64,000 nt of DNA from Candidatus Burkholderia humilis (GTDB taxonomy: Bacteria > Pseudomonadota > Gammaproteobacteria > Burkholderiales > Burkholderiaceae), in the NCBI GenBank assembly GCA_001184405.1, contig LFMX01000013.1, forward strand, positions 16,249-80,248. The letters run 5' to 3'. The notes under the pieces are model-generated. The model had not been told where the DNA came from. It saw nothing but the letters and a program-made list of their open reading frames with translations, and made no database searches. Positions 9,795 to 19,476 of this stretch are shown here, in pieces. The position numbers were made by a program, and so were the translations under genes. The first letter of the stretch is position 1. Each line of letters begins with the position of its first letter.

Positions 9795-10598
9795 TTATTC
9801 GCCGGTCAGACGCGTGCGCGAATACAGGTCGAGCACCTTGACCATCTGCGCGTATACCTTCGGATTGGCCGCGACGATTTCATTCTTGAACAGGAAGTCC
9901 GATTCGCCCGTGTAATTGCCGACCAGACCGCCCGCTTCGGTGATGATCAGACTGCCCGCCACCACATCCCACGGATTGATGTCTTGCTCGAAGAAACCGT
10001 CGAGACGGCCCGCCGCGACGTTCGCCAGATCGAGCGTTGCCGCGCCCGGCTGGCGCAGACCCGCGCACGACAGCGTCATTTCGCTGAAAAGGCGCATATA
10101 GGCGTTCAAGCCTTGCCCGTCGCGGAACGGAAAGCCCGTGCTGATCAGCGCATCCGACAGGCGATCCAGCTTGCCGACGCGAATGCGACGCTCGTTCAGA
10201 TACGCGCCGCGCCCGCGTGATGCCGTGAAAAGATCGTTGCGCGTCGGGTCATAGACGACGGCCTGCTGCACCACGCCGCGATGCGCGAGCGCGATCGACA
10301 CGCAGTAATACGGAAAGCCGTGGATGAAGTTGGTGGTGCCGTCGAGCGGATCGACGATCCACTGGTAATCCGACTCGCGATCCGTTTCGCCGGACTCTTC
10401 GGCGAGGATCGAGTGATCCGGATAAGCGGTGGTGAGCGTCTCGATGATGGCGGCTTCGGACGCCTTGTCGACTTCCGTCACGAAGTCGTTGTGCTGTTTC
10501 TTGCTGACCTGAAGGCGATCCAGATCGAGCGACGCGCGGTTGATCATCTGTCCGGCGCGGCGGGCGGCCTTGACAGCGATATTGAGCATCGGATGCAT
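9795..10598 (-). CDS. suhB: Inositol-1-monophosphatase SuhB
   Basis: A 267-residue member of the inositol monophosphatase family. Metal and substrate motifs are EESG (about residue 66), [12 protein letters not shown] (about 83-94) and NPWDVVAG (about 206). The start [17 protein letters not shown] aligns with E. coli SuhB, which also acts in rRNA transcription antitermination. It is divergent from trmJ, with about 250 bases between the two starts; this arrangement is common in Burkholderia. Confidence 0.95.
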   Translation of the reverse strand: MHPMLNIAVKAARRAGQMINRASLDLDRLQVSKKQHNDFVTEVDKASEAAIIETLTTAYPDHSILAEESGETDRESDYQWIVDPLDGTTNFIHGFPYYCVSIALAHRGVVQQAVVYDPTRNDLFTASRGRGAYLNERRIRVGKLDRLSDALISTGFPFRDGQGLNAYMRLFSEMTLSCAGLRQPGAATLDLANVAAGRLDGFFEQDINPWDVVAGSLIITEAGGLVGNYTGESDFLFKNEIVAANPKVYAQMVKVLDLYSRTRLTGE

Positions 10599-10844
10599 GA
10601 GCGAAATCCTTTAGCCGCCGTTCCTCGCGTTCAGGCAGGCATGGACGGACGGAAAAATGGCGACAACGACAATGTCGACGAAAGACGAATTGAATAAGAG
10701 CGGGGCGATGGCGCAGGCGGGCAAGATGACCGTTCACGACGCACGAGGGCGCCATTTTACCCGAAAGTCGCTAAAAACCGCGCTAACATAGTAAGCTGAC
10801 CGCTCAACTTTCCTCTTCATTCCTTCTTCAGCACGATTCACGCC

Positions 10845-11615
10845 TTGGCTACCTCCGATTCCCTCACGCCCGCCGGCGGCTTCACGTCCACGCGTTTCAT
10901 CCTCGTCGAACCGAGTCATCCGGGCAATGTCGGCGCGGCGGCGCGCGCGCTCAAGACGATGAGCTTCGTGCGCCTCGTGCTGGTCGCCCCGCGCGTGCCC
11001 GACGTGAAAAGCGAGCCGGAAGCCATCGCGATGGCCTCGGGCGCCGACGATGTGCTCGCGTCCGCGCATGTCGTCGATACGCTCGCGGAAGCGCTCATCG
11101 GCGTGCGCTGGTCGGTCGCGCTCACCGCGCGCATGCGCGAATACGGTCCGCCGCAAATGCCGCCGCGCGCGCTCGCCGAACGGGCGCACGAATTCGTGCG
11201 TCACGGCGATATCGCGCTGGTGTTCGGCAACGAGCGCACCGGCCTCTCGAACGCCGACGTCGAGCGATGCAACACGCTCGCGCATATTCCGGCCAATCCC
11301 GCGTATAGCTCGCTCAATCTGGCGCAGGCGGTGCAGGTGCTCGCGTACGAGTTGCGCCTCGCGTTCCAGTCGGCCGCGCCCGAACTGACGCTGGTCGAAC
11401 CGGTGGGGCAGCACGCATCGAGCGATAAAATCGAGGGCATGTACGCGCACCTCGAAGAAGCGCTCGTCACGCTCGAATTTCTCGATCCCGCCCATCCGAA
11501 AAAGCTGATGTCGCGTGTGCGGCGGCTCTTTGCGCGCGCGGGACTGGAGCACGAGGAAGTGAATATTCTGCGCGGCATCGCCAAACACATTTTGCTGCGC
11601 GCGAAAAAACTCTGA
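10845..11615 (+). CDS. trmJ: tRNA (cytidine/uridine-2'-O)-methyltransferase TrmJ
   Basis: A 256-residue SPOUT methyltransferase that modifies position 32 of the tRNA anticodon loop. The early [20 protein letters not shown] and the knot motif [17 protein letters not shown] with [17 protein letters not shown] are diagnostic; the C-terminal extension (about residues 170-256) is the dimerisation region of bacterial TrmJ. I use the TTG at 10845, giving [12 protein letters not shown], because no ATG or GTG is available upstream in frame. Intact. Confidence 0.9.
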   Translation: MATSDSLTPAGGFTSTRFILVEPSHPGNVGAAARALKTMSFVRLVLVAPRVPDVKSEPEAIAMASGADDVLASAHVVDTLAEALIGVRWSVALTARMREYGPPQMPPRALAERAHEFVRHGDIALVFGNERTGLSNADVERCNTLAHIPANPAYSSLNLAQAVQVLAYELRLAFQSAAPELTLVEPVGQHASSDKIEGMYAHLEEALVTLEFLDPAHPKKLMSRVRRLFARAGLEHEEVNILRGIAKHILLRAKKL

Positions 11616-11754
11616 CCGCGCTGGCGTCGTGGGCATCGGGCAGAGTCGGTGCGCTCGCCCTACAATCGGCGAAAAACTTCATAAGCTTTGCGCGTTTGCG
11701 TATTTCGCGTATTTCGTGCGCCAAGCGTCTGTTCCCCTGTCCAGAGATTCCGCC

Positions 11755-12523
11755 ATGTTCGACCGACTCCGCGAAGACATCGCCGCCATCCGCGAGCGCG
11801 ATCCCGCCGCCCGCAGCGCCTGGGAAGTCGTCACGTGTTATCCCGGCTTTCATGCGATCGCGCTGCATCGTTTCGCGCACGCGTGCTGGATAGCGCAATG
11901 GAGCTGGCTCGCGCGTTTCGTTTCGCAGATGGCGCGCTTTCTGACCGGCATCGAAATTCATCCGGGCACGACGCTCGGACGGCGCGTGTTCATCGATCAC
12001 GGCATGGGCGTGGTGATCGGCGAGACGGCGGAAATCGGCGATGACTGCACGATCTATCAGGGCGTGACGCTCGGCGGCACGTCGCTCACGCGCGGCGCGA
12101 AACGGCATCCGCGCAGGCGCGAAGGTGCTCGGCGGTTTCACCGTTGGCGCGGAGGCGAAGATCGGCTCGAACGCAGTTGTCGTGAAGCCGGTTCCGGCGG
12201 GCGGCACGGCGGTGGGCAATCCGGCGCGCATCGTGATGCCGGCGGTCGCCAAACCGAAGGAAACGGTGCGCGAAGGCTTTTGCGCGTACGGCATCACGCC
12301 GAATGCGGACGATCCCGTGTCGCTGGCCATTCACGGATTGATCGATCACGCATCGACGCAGACGCAGCGCATCGACGATATCGTGGCCGCGCTGGAAAAG
12401 CTCGGCGCGCGCGTGGAAGCGCTCAATGGCGTCGATGGCGCAGCGCTCGTCAATTTGAAGCGCCTGTGCACGTCGATGGATGGGAAAGCGGTGGAAGAGC
12501 GGGCGGCGTCGGTTGGACGCTAA
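11755..12523 (+). pseudogene. cysE: Serine O-acetyltransferase CysE, frameshifted by a short deletion
   Basis: The frame from ATG 11755 ([19 protein letters not shown]) gives the N-terminal helical domain and first turns of the left-handed beta-helix ([32 protein letters not shown]). The expected next turn, about eight residues (TLEDGVVI in relatives), is missing near 12110-12118. The rest ([33 protein letters not shown]) lies in the +1 frame to 12523. A loss of about 23 or 26 bases fits. Translation from the ATG would instead run in the wrong frame to 12531. CysE makes O-acetylserine, the cysteine precursor; the trimeric active-site region is destroyed. Confidence 0.82.
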
Positions 12524-12560
12524 CGCGTTAAAACGCTAAAGCAGCGCGCTGCGCAACGCT

Positions 12561-13376
12561 TCAGCGCCAAAGCGGCAACGCCCGCACACCTTCGGCATCG
12601 ACACGCAAATACCCGCCGCGCGTTTCGTCGATATCCAGTTCCCAGTCCGGCAGCACCCAGCGCACGCCTTCGACTTCACGATGCATCGCCGGGCGATGCG
12701 TATGGCCGTGGATCATCGTATGCGTGCGGCTGTTGATGAAGAGCGACGATACGGCTTTTCTCGTCACATCGTATTTCGCGAAGTGTTTGGAAGACGCACC
12801 GTTCATGCGCGCGCCTTCGCTGTTGCCGCGCATGCGCTGCGCGATGCCCAGCCGCGTCTTCAGCGGCAGCGCGAGAAACGCCCGCTGCGCGATGGCGTTG
12901 CGCGCGAAATGCCAGAAGTACTGATAGCCGCGATCCGCCGTGCACAAGGCATCGCCGTGCGCAACCACGATGCGCTTGCCGAACGCCGTCAGCACGTACG
13001 GATCGGGCAGCAGCATCGCGCCGGCTTCCTTCAGAAAGCGCCGCCCGAGCAGAAAATCGCGATTGCCGTGCATCACATACAGCCCGATGCCGCGCTCGGA
13101 CAGCGTGTGCATCAGCTTCGTCATGCGGCGGGCGAACTGCGCGCGCGGGGCATAGACGGAAGGATCGAGAATGTCGTCGCCGATCCAGAATTCGAAAAGA
13201 TCGCCGAGAATGAAAACGGAATCCGCTTCGTTTGCCGTGACCGCGATGAAATGCTCGAACGCCGCGACCGTCTTCGGAATCGCTTCGCTCAAATGCAGGT
13301 CAGAAATGAAAAACAGCGGGCGCGCGTGATCCGCTGCGCCCGCTGTTTCACGATCGAAAGACTTCGTATCGATCAT
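12561..13376 (-). CDS. lpxH: UDP-2,3-diacylglucosamine diphosphatase LpxH
   Basis: A 271-residue calcineurin-type phosphoesterase that makes lipid X in lipid A synthesis. Metal motifs are all present: FISDLHL, LGDLFEFWIGDD, HGNRDFLLG, VAHGDAL and MIHGHTHRP. It lies 8 bases downstream of ppiB on the same strand, so ppiB-lpxH probably form a transcription unit. The N-terminal 20 residues before FFISDLHL are longer than in E. coli but usual for this family. Intact, as expected for an essential gene. Confidence 0.95.
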   Translation of the reverse strand: MIDTKSFDRETAGAADHARPLFFISDLHLSEAIPKTVAAFEHFIAVTANEADSVFILGDLFEFWIGDDILDPSVYAPRAQFARRMTKLMHTLSERGIGLYVMHGNRDFLLGRRFLKEAGAMLLPDPYVLTAFGKRIVVAHGDALCTADRGYQYFWHFARNAIAQRAFLALPLKTRLGIAQRMRGNSEGARMNGASSKHFAKYDVTRKAVSSLFINSRTHTMIHGHTHRPAMHREVEGVRWVLPDWELDIDETRGGYLRVDAEGVRALPLWR

Positions 13377-13384
13377 TCGATGCT

Positions 13385-13876
13385 TCAGACCACCACGGCC
13401 TTTTCGATCACGACGTCATCGGTCGGCACGTCCTGATGAAAGCCCTTCGAGCCGGTCTTGACCTTCTTGATTTTCTCGACGACATCCATGCCTTCGATGA
13501 CCTTGCCGAACACCGTGTAGCCCCAGCCTTGCGGCGTCGGCGACGAGTGATTCAGGAAGTCGTTGTCCTTCACGTTGATGAAGAACTGCGCGGTCGCCGA
13601 ATGCGGATCGTTCGTGCGCGCCATTGCGATCGTGCCGTTGTCGTTCTTCAGGCCGTTGTTCGCTTCGTTGTTGATCGGCGCGTCGGTCGGCTTCTGGTTC
13701 ATGCCCGGCTCGAAACCGCCGTCCTGAATCATGAAGCCATCGACTACGCGATGGAACACGGTGTTGTCGTAACGACTCTTCTTCACATAGTTGAGGAAGT
13801 TCTCGACGGTCTTCGGCGCTTTGTCAGCGTCCAGTTCGAGCTTGATGACGCCGTGGTTCGTATGCAGTTCGACCAT
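13385..13876 (-). CDS. ppiB: Cytoplasmic cyclophilin PpiB
   Basis: A 163-residue peptidyl-prolyl cis-trans isomerase without a signal peptide. Cyclophilin motifs [33 protein letters not shown] and [15 protein letters not shown] are all present. It is the second of two tandem cyclophilin genes on this strand (65 bases from the periplasmic one), with lpxH directly after it. Confidence 0.95.
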   Translation of the reverse strand: MVELHTNHGVIKLELDADKAPKTVENFLNYVKKSRYDNTVFHRVVDGFMIQDGGFEPGMNQKPTDAPINNEANNGLKNDNGTIAMARTNDPHSATAQFFINVKDNDFLNHSSPTPQGWGYTVFGKVIEGMDVVEKIKKVKTGSKGFHQDVPTDDVVIEKAVVV

Positions 13877-13941
13877 GATGTTTTCTCCAATATGTTGATG
13901 GATGGCGCCGTCGTTTCAGACGTGCGCCCGGTTGTTTGAAG

Positions 13942-14517
13942 TTACTGCACCACCGTCGCCGACTCGATCACAGCCGGCTTTTGCGGCACGTCCTGCATCG
14001 GCCCGCGCGTGGTGGTGGGGCTGCCTTCGATCTTCTTCACGACATCCATGCCGGACACGACCTTGCCGAACATCGCATAGCCGTTGCCATCCGGATTCGG
14101 ATAGTCGAGCCTTGCATTATCGACCGTATTGGTAAAGAACTGGGCCGTGGCCGAATTCGGGTCGTTCGTGCGCGCCATCCCGAGCGTGCTGGTGACGTTC
14201 TTCAAGCCGTTCTTGCTTTCGAGCGGAATCGGCGCGCGCGTCGGCTTTTCGGCGAAGCTCGTGTTATAGCCGCCACCCTGAATCATGAAGCCGGGAATCA
14301 CGCGATGAAAGATCGTGCCCGAGTACTGACCGGACTTCACGTAATCGAGAAAGTTCGCGACGGTCTTCGGCGCTTTCTCCGGATACAGCTCGACCTTGAT
14401 GTTGCCCTGCGAGGTCTTGAAGAGCACGCTCGGATGCGCGGCCTGACCCGACGGCGCTTGCGGTTGCGCAAAAGCGGGTGCGCTCGCGATCAGGGCGGCG
14501 CTGGAAAGCGCCAGCAT
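13942..14517 (-). CDS. Periplasmic cyclophilin (PpiA-type)
   Basis: About 191 residues with the cyclophilin core (FHRVIPGFMIQGGGYN, GMARTNDPNSATAQFF, YAMFGKVVSGMDVVKK). The front is a signal peptide cleaved after APAFA. The ATG at 14517 gives a signal without its usual positive residues. In-frame sequence just upstream (ILQKFLM) would supply a lysine, but no standard start codon precedes it, so either a rare start is used or the original start was lost. Role: folding of exported proteins. Paralogue of the adjacent ppiB. Confidence 0.85.
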   Translation of the reverse strand: MLALSSAALIASAPAFAQPQAPSGQAAHPSVLFKTSQGNIKVELYPEKAPKTVANFLDYVKSGQYSGTIFHRVIPGFMIQGGGYNTSFAEKPTRAPIPLESKNGLKNVTSTLGMARTNDPNSATAQFFTNTVDNARLDYPNPDGNGYAMFGKVVSGMDVVKKIEGSPTTTRGPMQDVPQKPAVIESATVVQ

Positions 14518-14638
14518 CAGGAATTTCTGAAGGATCGGTCCTCGAGAAATGAGTGTTGCGGGTCAATCGCAGGGATGCACGCGCGGCATCGATATCACGC
14601 CGGCGCGCGAACATGGAAGCTTATCGTGCCGATGCCGG

Positions 14639-15460
14639 TCAGGGCTGCATGCCGGACGAACCCGACGAACCGGACGAGCTCGACGAACTCGGCGCGGAAT
14701 AAGGCGTGGACTGCAACGGCACGCTCGGTCCGCCGAACGGCGCGAACGAATCGGGCGAGGGCACGCTCGAATCGCTATTGGCCGGCGTCCACAGATCCGA
14801 TGCCGCGCGCGGCGGCGATGCCACAGTCGCGCCCGATGCTGCAGCGTTCGCCGCCGCGCGCTTCGACACCGGCGGCGTGATGATCTTCTGAATGTCGGTC
14901 ACGCGCTGCCGCGTGAGCGGGCTCGTCGAGCCGAGCGATTGCGCGCGCTTGTACGATTCGCTCGCGAGCCGCAAATACAGATCGCCGAGATTGTCATACG
15001 CGAGCGCGTAACCGGGATTGGCCTTGACCGCCGTTTCAAGTGCGTTGCGCGCGTCTTCGTAATGGCCTTTCTTCGCGTAGAGAGCGGCGAGATTGTTGTA
15101 CGGCTCCGGCAACTCGGGATACGCCTGCGTGAGTTCGGTGAAGGCGGCGATGGCGTCATCGTCGCGATTCAGGCGCGCGAGCACCGTAGCGCGCTTGAAC
15201 TTCGCCTGCACGTCACGCGGATTGCTCTGGATGCGCGCATCGAGCTGCGTGAGCGCGGCGTTCCAGTCCTTGTTCGCGATGGAGGAATCGATCTGCGGCG
15301 TGCCGTTTGTCGTCGATTTGGCGATCTGCGCGAACGCGGCATCGGTCGGTGCGAAGCATGCGGCGACACCGATCGCGGCCAACATGAACGCCAACGCGAC
15401 GAACTGCCGCGATGCGACAGACACAAGAGAAAAGGACCGGCGGGAGAGTGGCGAAGACAT
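14639..15460 (-). CDS. Secreted tetratricopeptide-repeat protein
   Basis: A 273-residue protein starting at ATG 15460 (MSSPLSRRSFSLVSVASRQF), with a hydrophobic export signal ending near AAFAQ. Three TPR-like helical pairs follow: NKDWNAALTQLDARIQSNPR, then DDDAIAAFTELTQAYPE and YEDARNALETAVKANPG. The C-terminal 80 residues are low-complexity, rich in Ala, Pro and Ser (YSAPSSSSSSGSSGSSG). TPR proteins mediate protein-protein contacts; no specific partner can be named. It is next to the periplasmic cyclophilin, and cysS diverges from it. Confidence 0.85.
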   Translation of the reverse strand: MSSPLSRRSFSLVSVASRQFVALAFMLAAIGVAACFAPTDAAFAQIAKSTTNGTPQIDSSIANKDWNAALTQLDARIQSNPRDVQAKFKRATVLARLNRDDDAIAAFTELTQAYPELPEPYNNLAALYAKKGHYEDARNALETAVKANPGYALAYDNLGDLYLRLASESYKRAQSLGSTSPLTRQRVTDIQKIITPPVSKRAAANAAASGATVASPPRAASDLWTPANSDSSVPSPDSFAPFGGPSVPLQSTPYSAPSSSSSSGSSGSSGMQP

Positions 15461-15882
15461 GCGCGCTTGGGCGTGAATCACGTGGAATGGAATCAAAGAT
15501 GAAAGCGGCGAAGGGTACGAATCGGACACCACACGACGTGAGCCGACATGCGTTGCGCGTTGCCCGGACAAGGCCTGCGCCCGGCGTGCGGCGAGTCCGA
15601 AAATGCCCGCCGCGTGGCCGCCTGGAGATTTCATAGGCTCAGGTCCGAGTGTTATACTCCGATTTATTCTAACAAAAGGTCCGCACGTTAAGCGCACGTG
15701 TCGTCTCCCGCCTGACAAAGGGGACGACAAGCTGACGCCGGATTGTCTTTCGCCACTCGTGGCCGTCTCCGTTTGGTCGCATGACCGTCGCGCTCGCGTG
15801 TGAGTGTCATCGTTCCCGCTTTGTCGCGACAGGCCGTCTGCGGTCATACACGGTAGCTCCCGGACCACGCACTGTGTCTTCT
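15461..15882. other. Intergenic region between the TPR gene and cysS
   Basis: 422 bases with no convincing gene on either strand. They hold a candidate cysS promoter (15629-15658) and a long untranslated stretch ahead of cysS. I see no T-box, terminator or leader ORF in it. Confidence 0.5.
15629..15658 (+). promoter_or_regulatory. Candidate sigma-70 promoter for cysS
   Basis: TTTCAT and TATACT separated by 18 bases, 225 bases before the cysS start. The -35 is weak; the -10 is good. Confidence 0.4.
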
Positions 15883-17280
15883 ATGAATTCGCTGCGCATC
15901 TACAACACGCTCGCGCGTGAAAAGCAAAACTTCGTGCCACTTCGCGACGGCGAGGTACGCATGTATGTCTGCGGAATCACCGTGTACGATTTTTGTCACG
16001 TCGGTCACGCGCGCATGTTCGTCGTGTTCGACATCGTGCAGCGGTGGCTGCGCACGCTCGGCTACCAGGTCACGTACGTGCGCAACATCACGGATATCGA
16101 CGACAAGATCATCCGGCGCGCGGTCGAAAACGGCGAGCCGATCAAAGCGCTCACGGCGCGCTTCATCCAGGCGATGCACGACGACATGGATGCGCTCGGC
16201 GTCGCGCGCGCGGACATCGAGCCGCGCGCGACCGACTTCATCCCGCAGATGCTCGGCATGATCGATGCCTTGCATGCGAACGGCTACGTATATCACGCGA
16301 AAGACGGCGACGTGAACTACGCGGTGCGCAAGTTCGCCGACTACGGCAAGCTCTCCGGCAAGTCGATCGAAGACTTGCGCGCGGGCGATCGCGTCGCCGC
16401 CAACGATGCGAAGGAAGATCCGCTCGATTTCGTTTTGTGGAAGCAGGCGAAAGCGGGCGAGCCGGAAGACTCGGGCTGGGACTCGAAGTGGGGCCGCGGG
16501 CGTCCGGGCTGGCATATCGAATGTTCGGCAATGGGCTGCACCTTGCTCGGCGAACAATTCGACATTCACGGCGGCGGCATGGATCTGCAGTTTCCGCACC
16601 ACGAGAACGAGATCGCACAGAGCGAAGGCGCCACGGGCAAGCACTTCGTGAACTACTGGATGCATAACGGCTTCGTGCAGATCGACAGCGAGAAGATGTC
16701 GAAGTCGCTCGGCAACTTCTTCACGATCCGCGAAGTGCTCGAAAAATTTGATGCCGAAGTCGTGCGTTTCTTTATTGCACGGGCACACTATCGCTCGCCG
16801 CTGAATTACAGCGACGTGCATATCGACGATGCGAAGAACGCGCTCACGCGCCTATATACCGCGTTGAAAGATGTCGAGCCGGACAATCAGCAACTTGACT
16901 GGAACGAAGCGAACGCGCAGCGTTTCCAGTCTGCGATGAACGACGACTTCAACACGCCTGTAGCCGTATCCGTGCTCTTCGATCTCGCAAGCGACGTCAA
17001 CCGTACGCGTGACCCGGCGCTTGCCCGACAGCTCAAGCAACTCGCCGGACTGCTCGGACTCCTCGAGCGCGATCCGAGCGAGTTTCTGCAGCAGGCGGGT
17101 GGCGCGGGCGCGGAACAGGGCATGACGCTGCAAGAGATCGAAGCGAAGATAGCCGAACGCATTGCCGCTAAGCAGGCGAAGAACTACGCCGAAGCAGACC
17201 GGATTCGCGCCGCATTGCTCGAAGCCGGAATTGCGCTTGAAGACAAACCGGGTGGGTCGACCGAATGGCGCCGCGTGTGA
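15883..17280 (+). CDS. cysS: Cysteinyl-tRNA synthetase
   Basis: A 465-residue class I synthetase charging tRNA-Cys. It has the HIGH-type motif HVGH in [10 protein letters not shown], the KMSKSLGNF loop, and zinc ligands in [15 protein letters not shown] and the HHENE segment. The ATG at 15883 ([15 protein letters not shown]) matches the normal family start; a longer in-frame reading to 15781 is not supported by similarity. Intact, and the first gene of a cysS-alkA-accA-tilS series read in one direction. Confidence 0.96.
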   Translation: MNSLRIYNTLAREKQNFVPLRDGEVRMYVCGITVYDFCHVGHARMFVVFDIVQRWLRTLGYQVTYVRNITDIDDKIIRRAVENGEPIKALTARFIQAMHDDMDALGVARADIEPRATDFIPQMLGMIDALHANGYVYHAKDGDVNYAVRKFADYGKLSGKSIEDLRAGDRVAANDAKEDPLDFVLWKQAKAGEPEDSGWDSKWGRGRPGWHIECSAMGCTLLGEQFDIHGGGMDLQFPHHENEIAQSEGATGKHFVNYWMHNGFVQIDSEKMSKSLGNFFTIREVLEKFDAEVVRFFIARAHYRSPLNYSDVHIDDAKNALTRLYTALKDVEPDNQQLDWNEANAQRFQSAMNDDFNTPVAVSVLFDLASDVNRTRDPALARQLKQLAGLLGLLERDPSEFLQQAGGAGAEQGMTLQEIEAKIAERIAAKQAKNYAEADRIRAALLEAGIALEDKPGGSTEWRRV

Positions 17281-17327
17281 ACGCGAACCTTCGGACACTC
17301 TGATCGACTCATCAGGCAGGAGGCACG

Positions 17328-18353
17328 ATGGCAACGGCCAGGAAGACGCCGGTCAAGCGACCCGCGTCTGCAAGCAGTGCGTCGCACGCAACGAAGGGAT
17401 CGCGTGGCGCGCAAGTGAAAACAACGACGCAGAAGAACGATGGTGCATCGACGACATCCGTCCGCAAGACGGCAGCCAAGCGCGTAAGCGCGGCGGACAA
17501 GGCCAGCAAGGCGATCAAGCATGTGAACGGTGTCGACGCGCTCGCGAAGGCCAGCACGATCGAAGCCGAAGCGACGCCGCTGAAGGCCAATGGACGCGCC
17601 GTGTCCGCTGAAGGCGCGAGCGCTCAAAACCTCGTCGTGGATGCCGCGCATCAGGCCGAAGTCGTGCACAAGTCGCGCGTCGTGACGGCAGATGCAACGG
17701 TGCCCGTGCAGATCGGCGGTTTGACGCGCGAAGTCACGCGTCCCGATTACTGGGATAAGGCGCGCGCCGATTTAATGCGCCGCGATCGCATCCTCAAGAA
17801 GCTGATTCCGAAGTTCGGCGAGATTCATCTCGTCAATCTCGGCGATCCGTTTTCCACGCTCGCGCGCTCGGTCGCCGGTCAGCAGATTTCGACCAAAGCC
17901 GCGCAAGCCATTTGGGAGCGCGTGAAGGGCACGTGTCCGGAAGTGCATCCGGCGCACTTCCTCAAGCTCGGTCACGAGAAATTGCAGGCGTGCGGATTAT
18001 CCAAGCGCAAGGCCGAGTACATTCTCGATCTCGCGCAGCATTTCGAATCGGGTGCGCTGCACGTGGAGTCGTGGGCATCGATGGACGATGAATCCGTCAT
18101 CGCCGAACTCACGCAGATTCGCGGCATCGGCCGATGGACGGCGGAGATGTTCCTCATCTTCAATCTGTCGCGTCCGGACGTTTTGCCACTCGACGACCTC
18201 GGTCTCATTCAGGCGATCAGCGTCAACTATTTCAGCGGAGAACCGGTCACGCGCAGCGAAGCGCGTGAAGTGGCTGCGAACTGGGAACCGTGGCGCACGG
18301 TCGCGACGTGGTACATGTGGCGCAGTCTCAATCCCATTCCCGCCGACCACTAA
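17328..18353 (+). CDS. DNA-3-methyladenine glycosylase II family (AlkA-type, HhH-GPD)
   Basis: A 341-residue base-excision repair glycosylase. Residues from about 120 on are the HhH-GPD core: FSTLARSVAGQQISTKAAQ, the hairpin LTQIRGIGRWTAEMF and the catalytic loop DVLPLDDLGL with its conserved Asp. The first 115 residues form a Lys/Ala/Ser-rich, probably disordered and DNA-binding tail (TARKTPVKRPASASSAS). AGGAGG precedes the ATG by 7 bases. It removes alkylated bases such as 3-methyladenine. Located between cysS and accA. Confidence 0.88.
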   Translation: MATARKTPVKRPASASSASHATKGSRGAQVKTTTQKNDGASTTSVRKTAAKRVSAADKASKAIKHVNGVDALAKASTIEAEATPLKANGRAVSAEGASAQNLVVDAAHQAEVVHKSRVVTADATVPVQIGGLTREVTRPDYWDKARADLMRRDRILKKLIPKFGEIHLVNLGDPFSTLARSVAGQQISTKAAQAIWERVKGTCPEVHPAHFLKLGHEKLQACGLSKRKAEYILDLAQHFESGALHVESWASMDDESVIAELTQIRGIGRWTAEMFLIFNLSRPDVLPLDDLGLIQAISVNYFSGEPVTRSEAREVAANWEPWRTVATWYMWRSLNPIPADH

Positions 18354-18470
18354 ATTCAACAAGAAATTTGCCGAACTATCGTTGATTTATAATCGATAAT
18401 TCCGCGCGCATTTATCAGGGACAGACGCGGTTTAGAATACGTCCTGCCCGATGTTCTAGGACTCGAACAC

Positions 18471-19442
18471 ATGAAGACCACGTTTCTGGATTTCGAGCAG
18501 CCGATCGCTGAACTCGAAGCGAAGATCGAAGAACTCCGCTTCGTTCAGGACGACTCCGCTGTCGATATTTCGGAAGAAATCGATTGGCTGTCGAAGAAAA
18601 GCCAGCAGCTCACGAAGGATCTCTACGTGAATCTGTCGCCCTGGCAGGTTTCGCAGATCGCGCGTCATCCGCAGCGTCCGTACACGCTCGACTACGTGAA
18701 CGAACTGTTCACCGATTTCCACGAATTGCACGGCGACCGCGTGTTCGCGGACGACCTCGCAATCGTCGGCGGTTTTGCGCGTTTCAATGGTCAGCCGTGC
18801 ATGGTGATTGGTCATCAGAAAGGCCGCGACACGAAAGAGCGCGCGCTGCGCAACTTCGGCATGCCGCGCCCCGAGGGTTATCGGAAGGCCGAGCGGCTCA
18901 TGCGTCTGGCCGAAAAATTCCAGATGCCGATTTTCACATTCGTCGATACGCCCGGCGCGTATCCGGGCATCGGCGCGGAAGAGCGCGGGCAGTCGGAAGC
19001 GATCGGCCGCAATCTGTATGTGATGGCGGAGCTCAAGACGCCGATCATCACGACGATCATCGGCGAAGGCGGTTCGGGCGGCGCGCTCGCGATCGCCGTT
19101 GCGGACACCGTGATGATGTTGCAGTTCTCGACGTATTCCGTGATCTCTCCGGAAGGCTGCGCGTCGATTCTGTGGAAGAGCGCGGCGAAGGCGCCGGAAG
19201 CGGCCGAAGCGCTCGGTCTGACGGCGCATCGCCTGAAGGCGCTTGGTCTGATCGACAAGATCGTGAACGAGCCGCTCGGTGGCGCGCATCGCGATTCGAA
19301 GGGCATGGCCGCGTTGCTGCGCCGTGCGCTGGCGGATTCGTATCGACAGTTCCAGGGCATGAGCATCAACGAGTTGCGCGAACGCCGCTTCGAAAAGCTG
19401 ATGGCGTACGGCAAGTTCAAGGAATCGATGCCGGGCGCGTAA
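18471..19442 (+). CDS. accA: Acetyl-CoA carboxylase carboxyltransferase subunit alpha
   Basis: A 323-residue subunit that, with AccD, transfers the carboxyl group from biotin to acetyl-CoA to form malonyl-CoA for fatty acid synthesis. Characteristic segments are [20 protein letters not shown], then [38 protein letters not shown] and [12 protein letters not shown]. Length matches the family. An upstream AT-rich stretch with TATAAT (18388-18393) may be its promoter. Intact. Confidence 0.97.
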   Translation: MKTTFLDFEQPIAELEAKIEELRFVQDDSAVDISEEIDWLSKKSQQLTKDLYVNLSPWQVSQIARHPQRPYTLDYVNELFTDFHELHGDRVFADDLAIVGGFARFNGQPCMVIGHQKGRDTKERALRNFGMPRPEGYRKAERLMRLAEKFQMPIFTFVDTPGAYPGIGAEERGQSEAIGRNLYVMAELKTPIITTIIGEGGSGGALAIAVADTVMMLQFSTYSVISPEGCASILWKSAAKAPEAAEALGLTAHRLKALGLIDKIVNEPLGGAHRDSKGMAALLRRALADSYRQFQGMSINELRERRFEKLMAYGKFKESMPGA

Positions 19443-19476
19443 GCGTTCTCCACGTCCTTCTCAATCACGAATTCTC

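Noticed and set aside
15461..15868. N-terminal extension of the TPR protein up to 15868
   Set aside because: The signal peptide begins at the ATG at 15460; the upstream part is unrelated to export or TPR sequence.
15781..15882. Longer N-terminus for CysS starting at 15781
   Set aside because: The extra 34 residues have no family similarity, while the ATG at 15883 matches the normal start.
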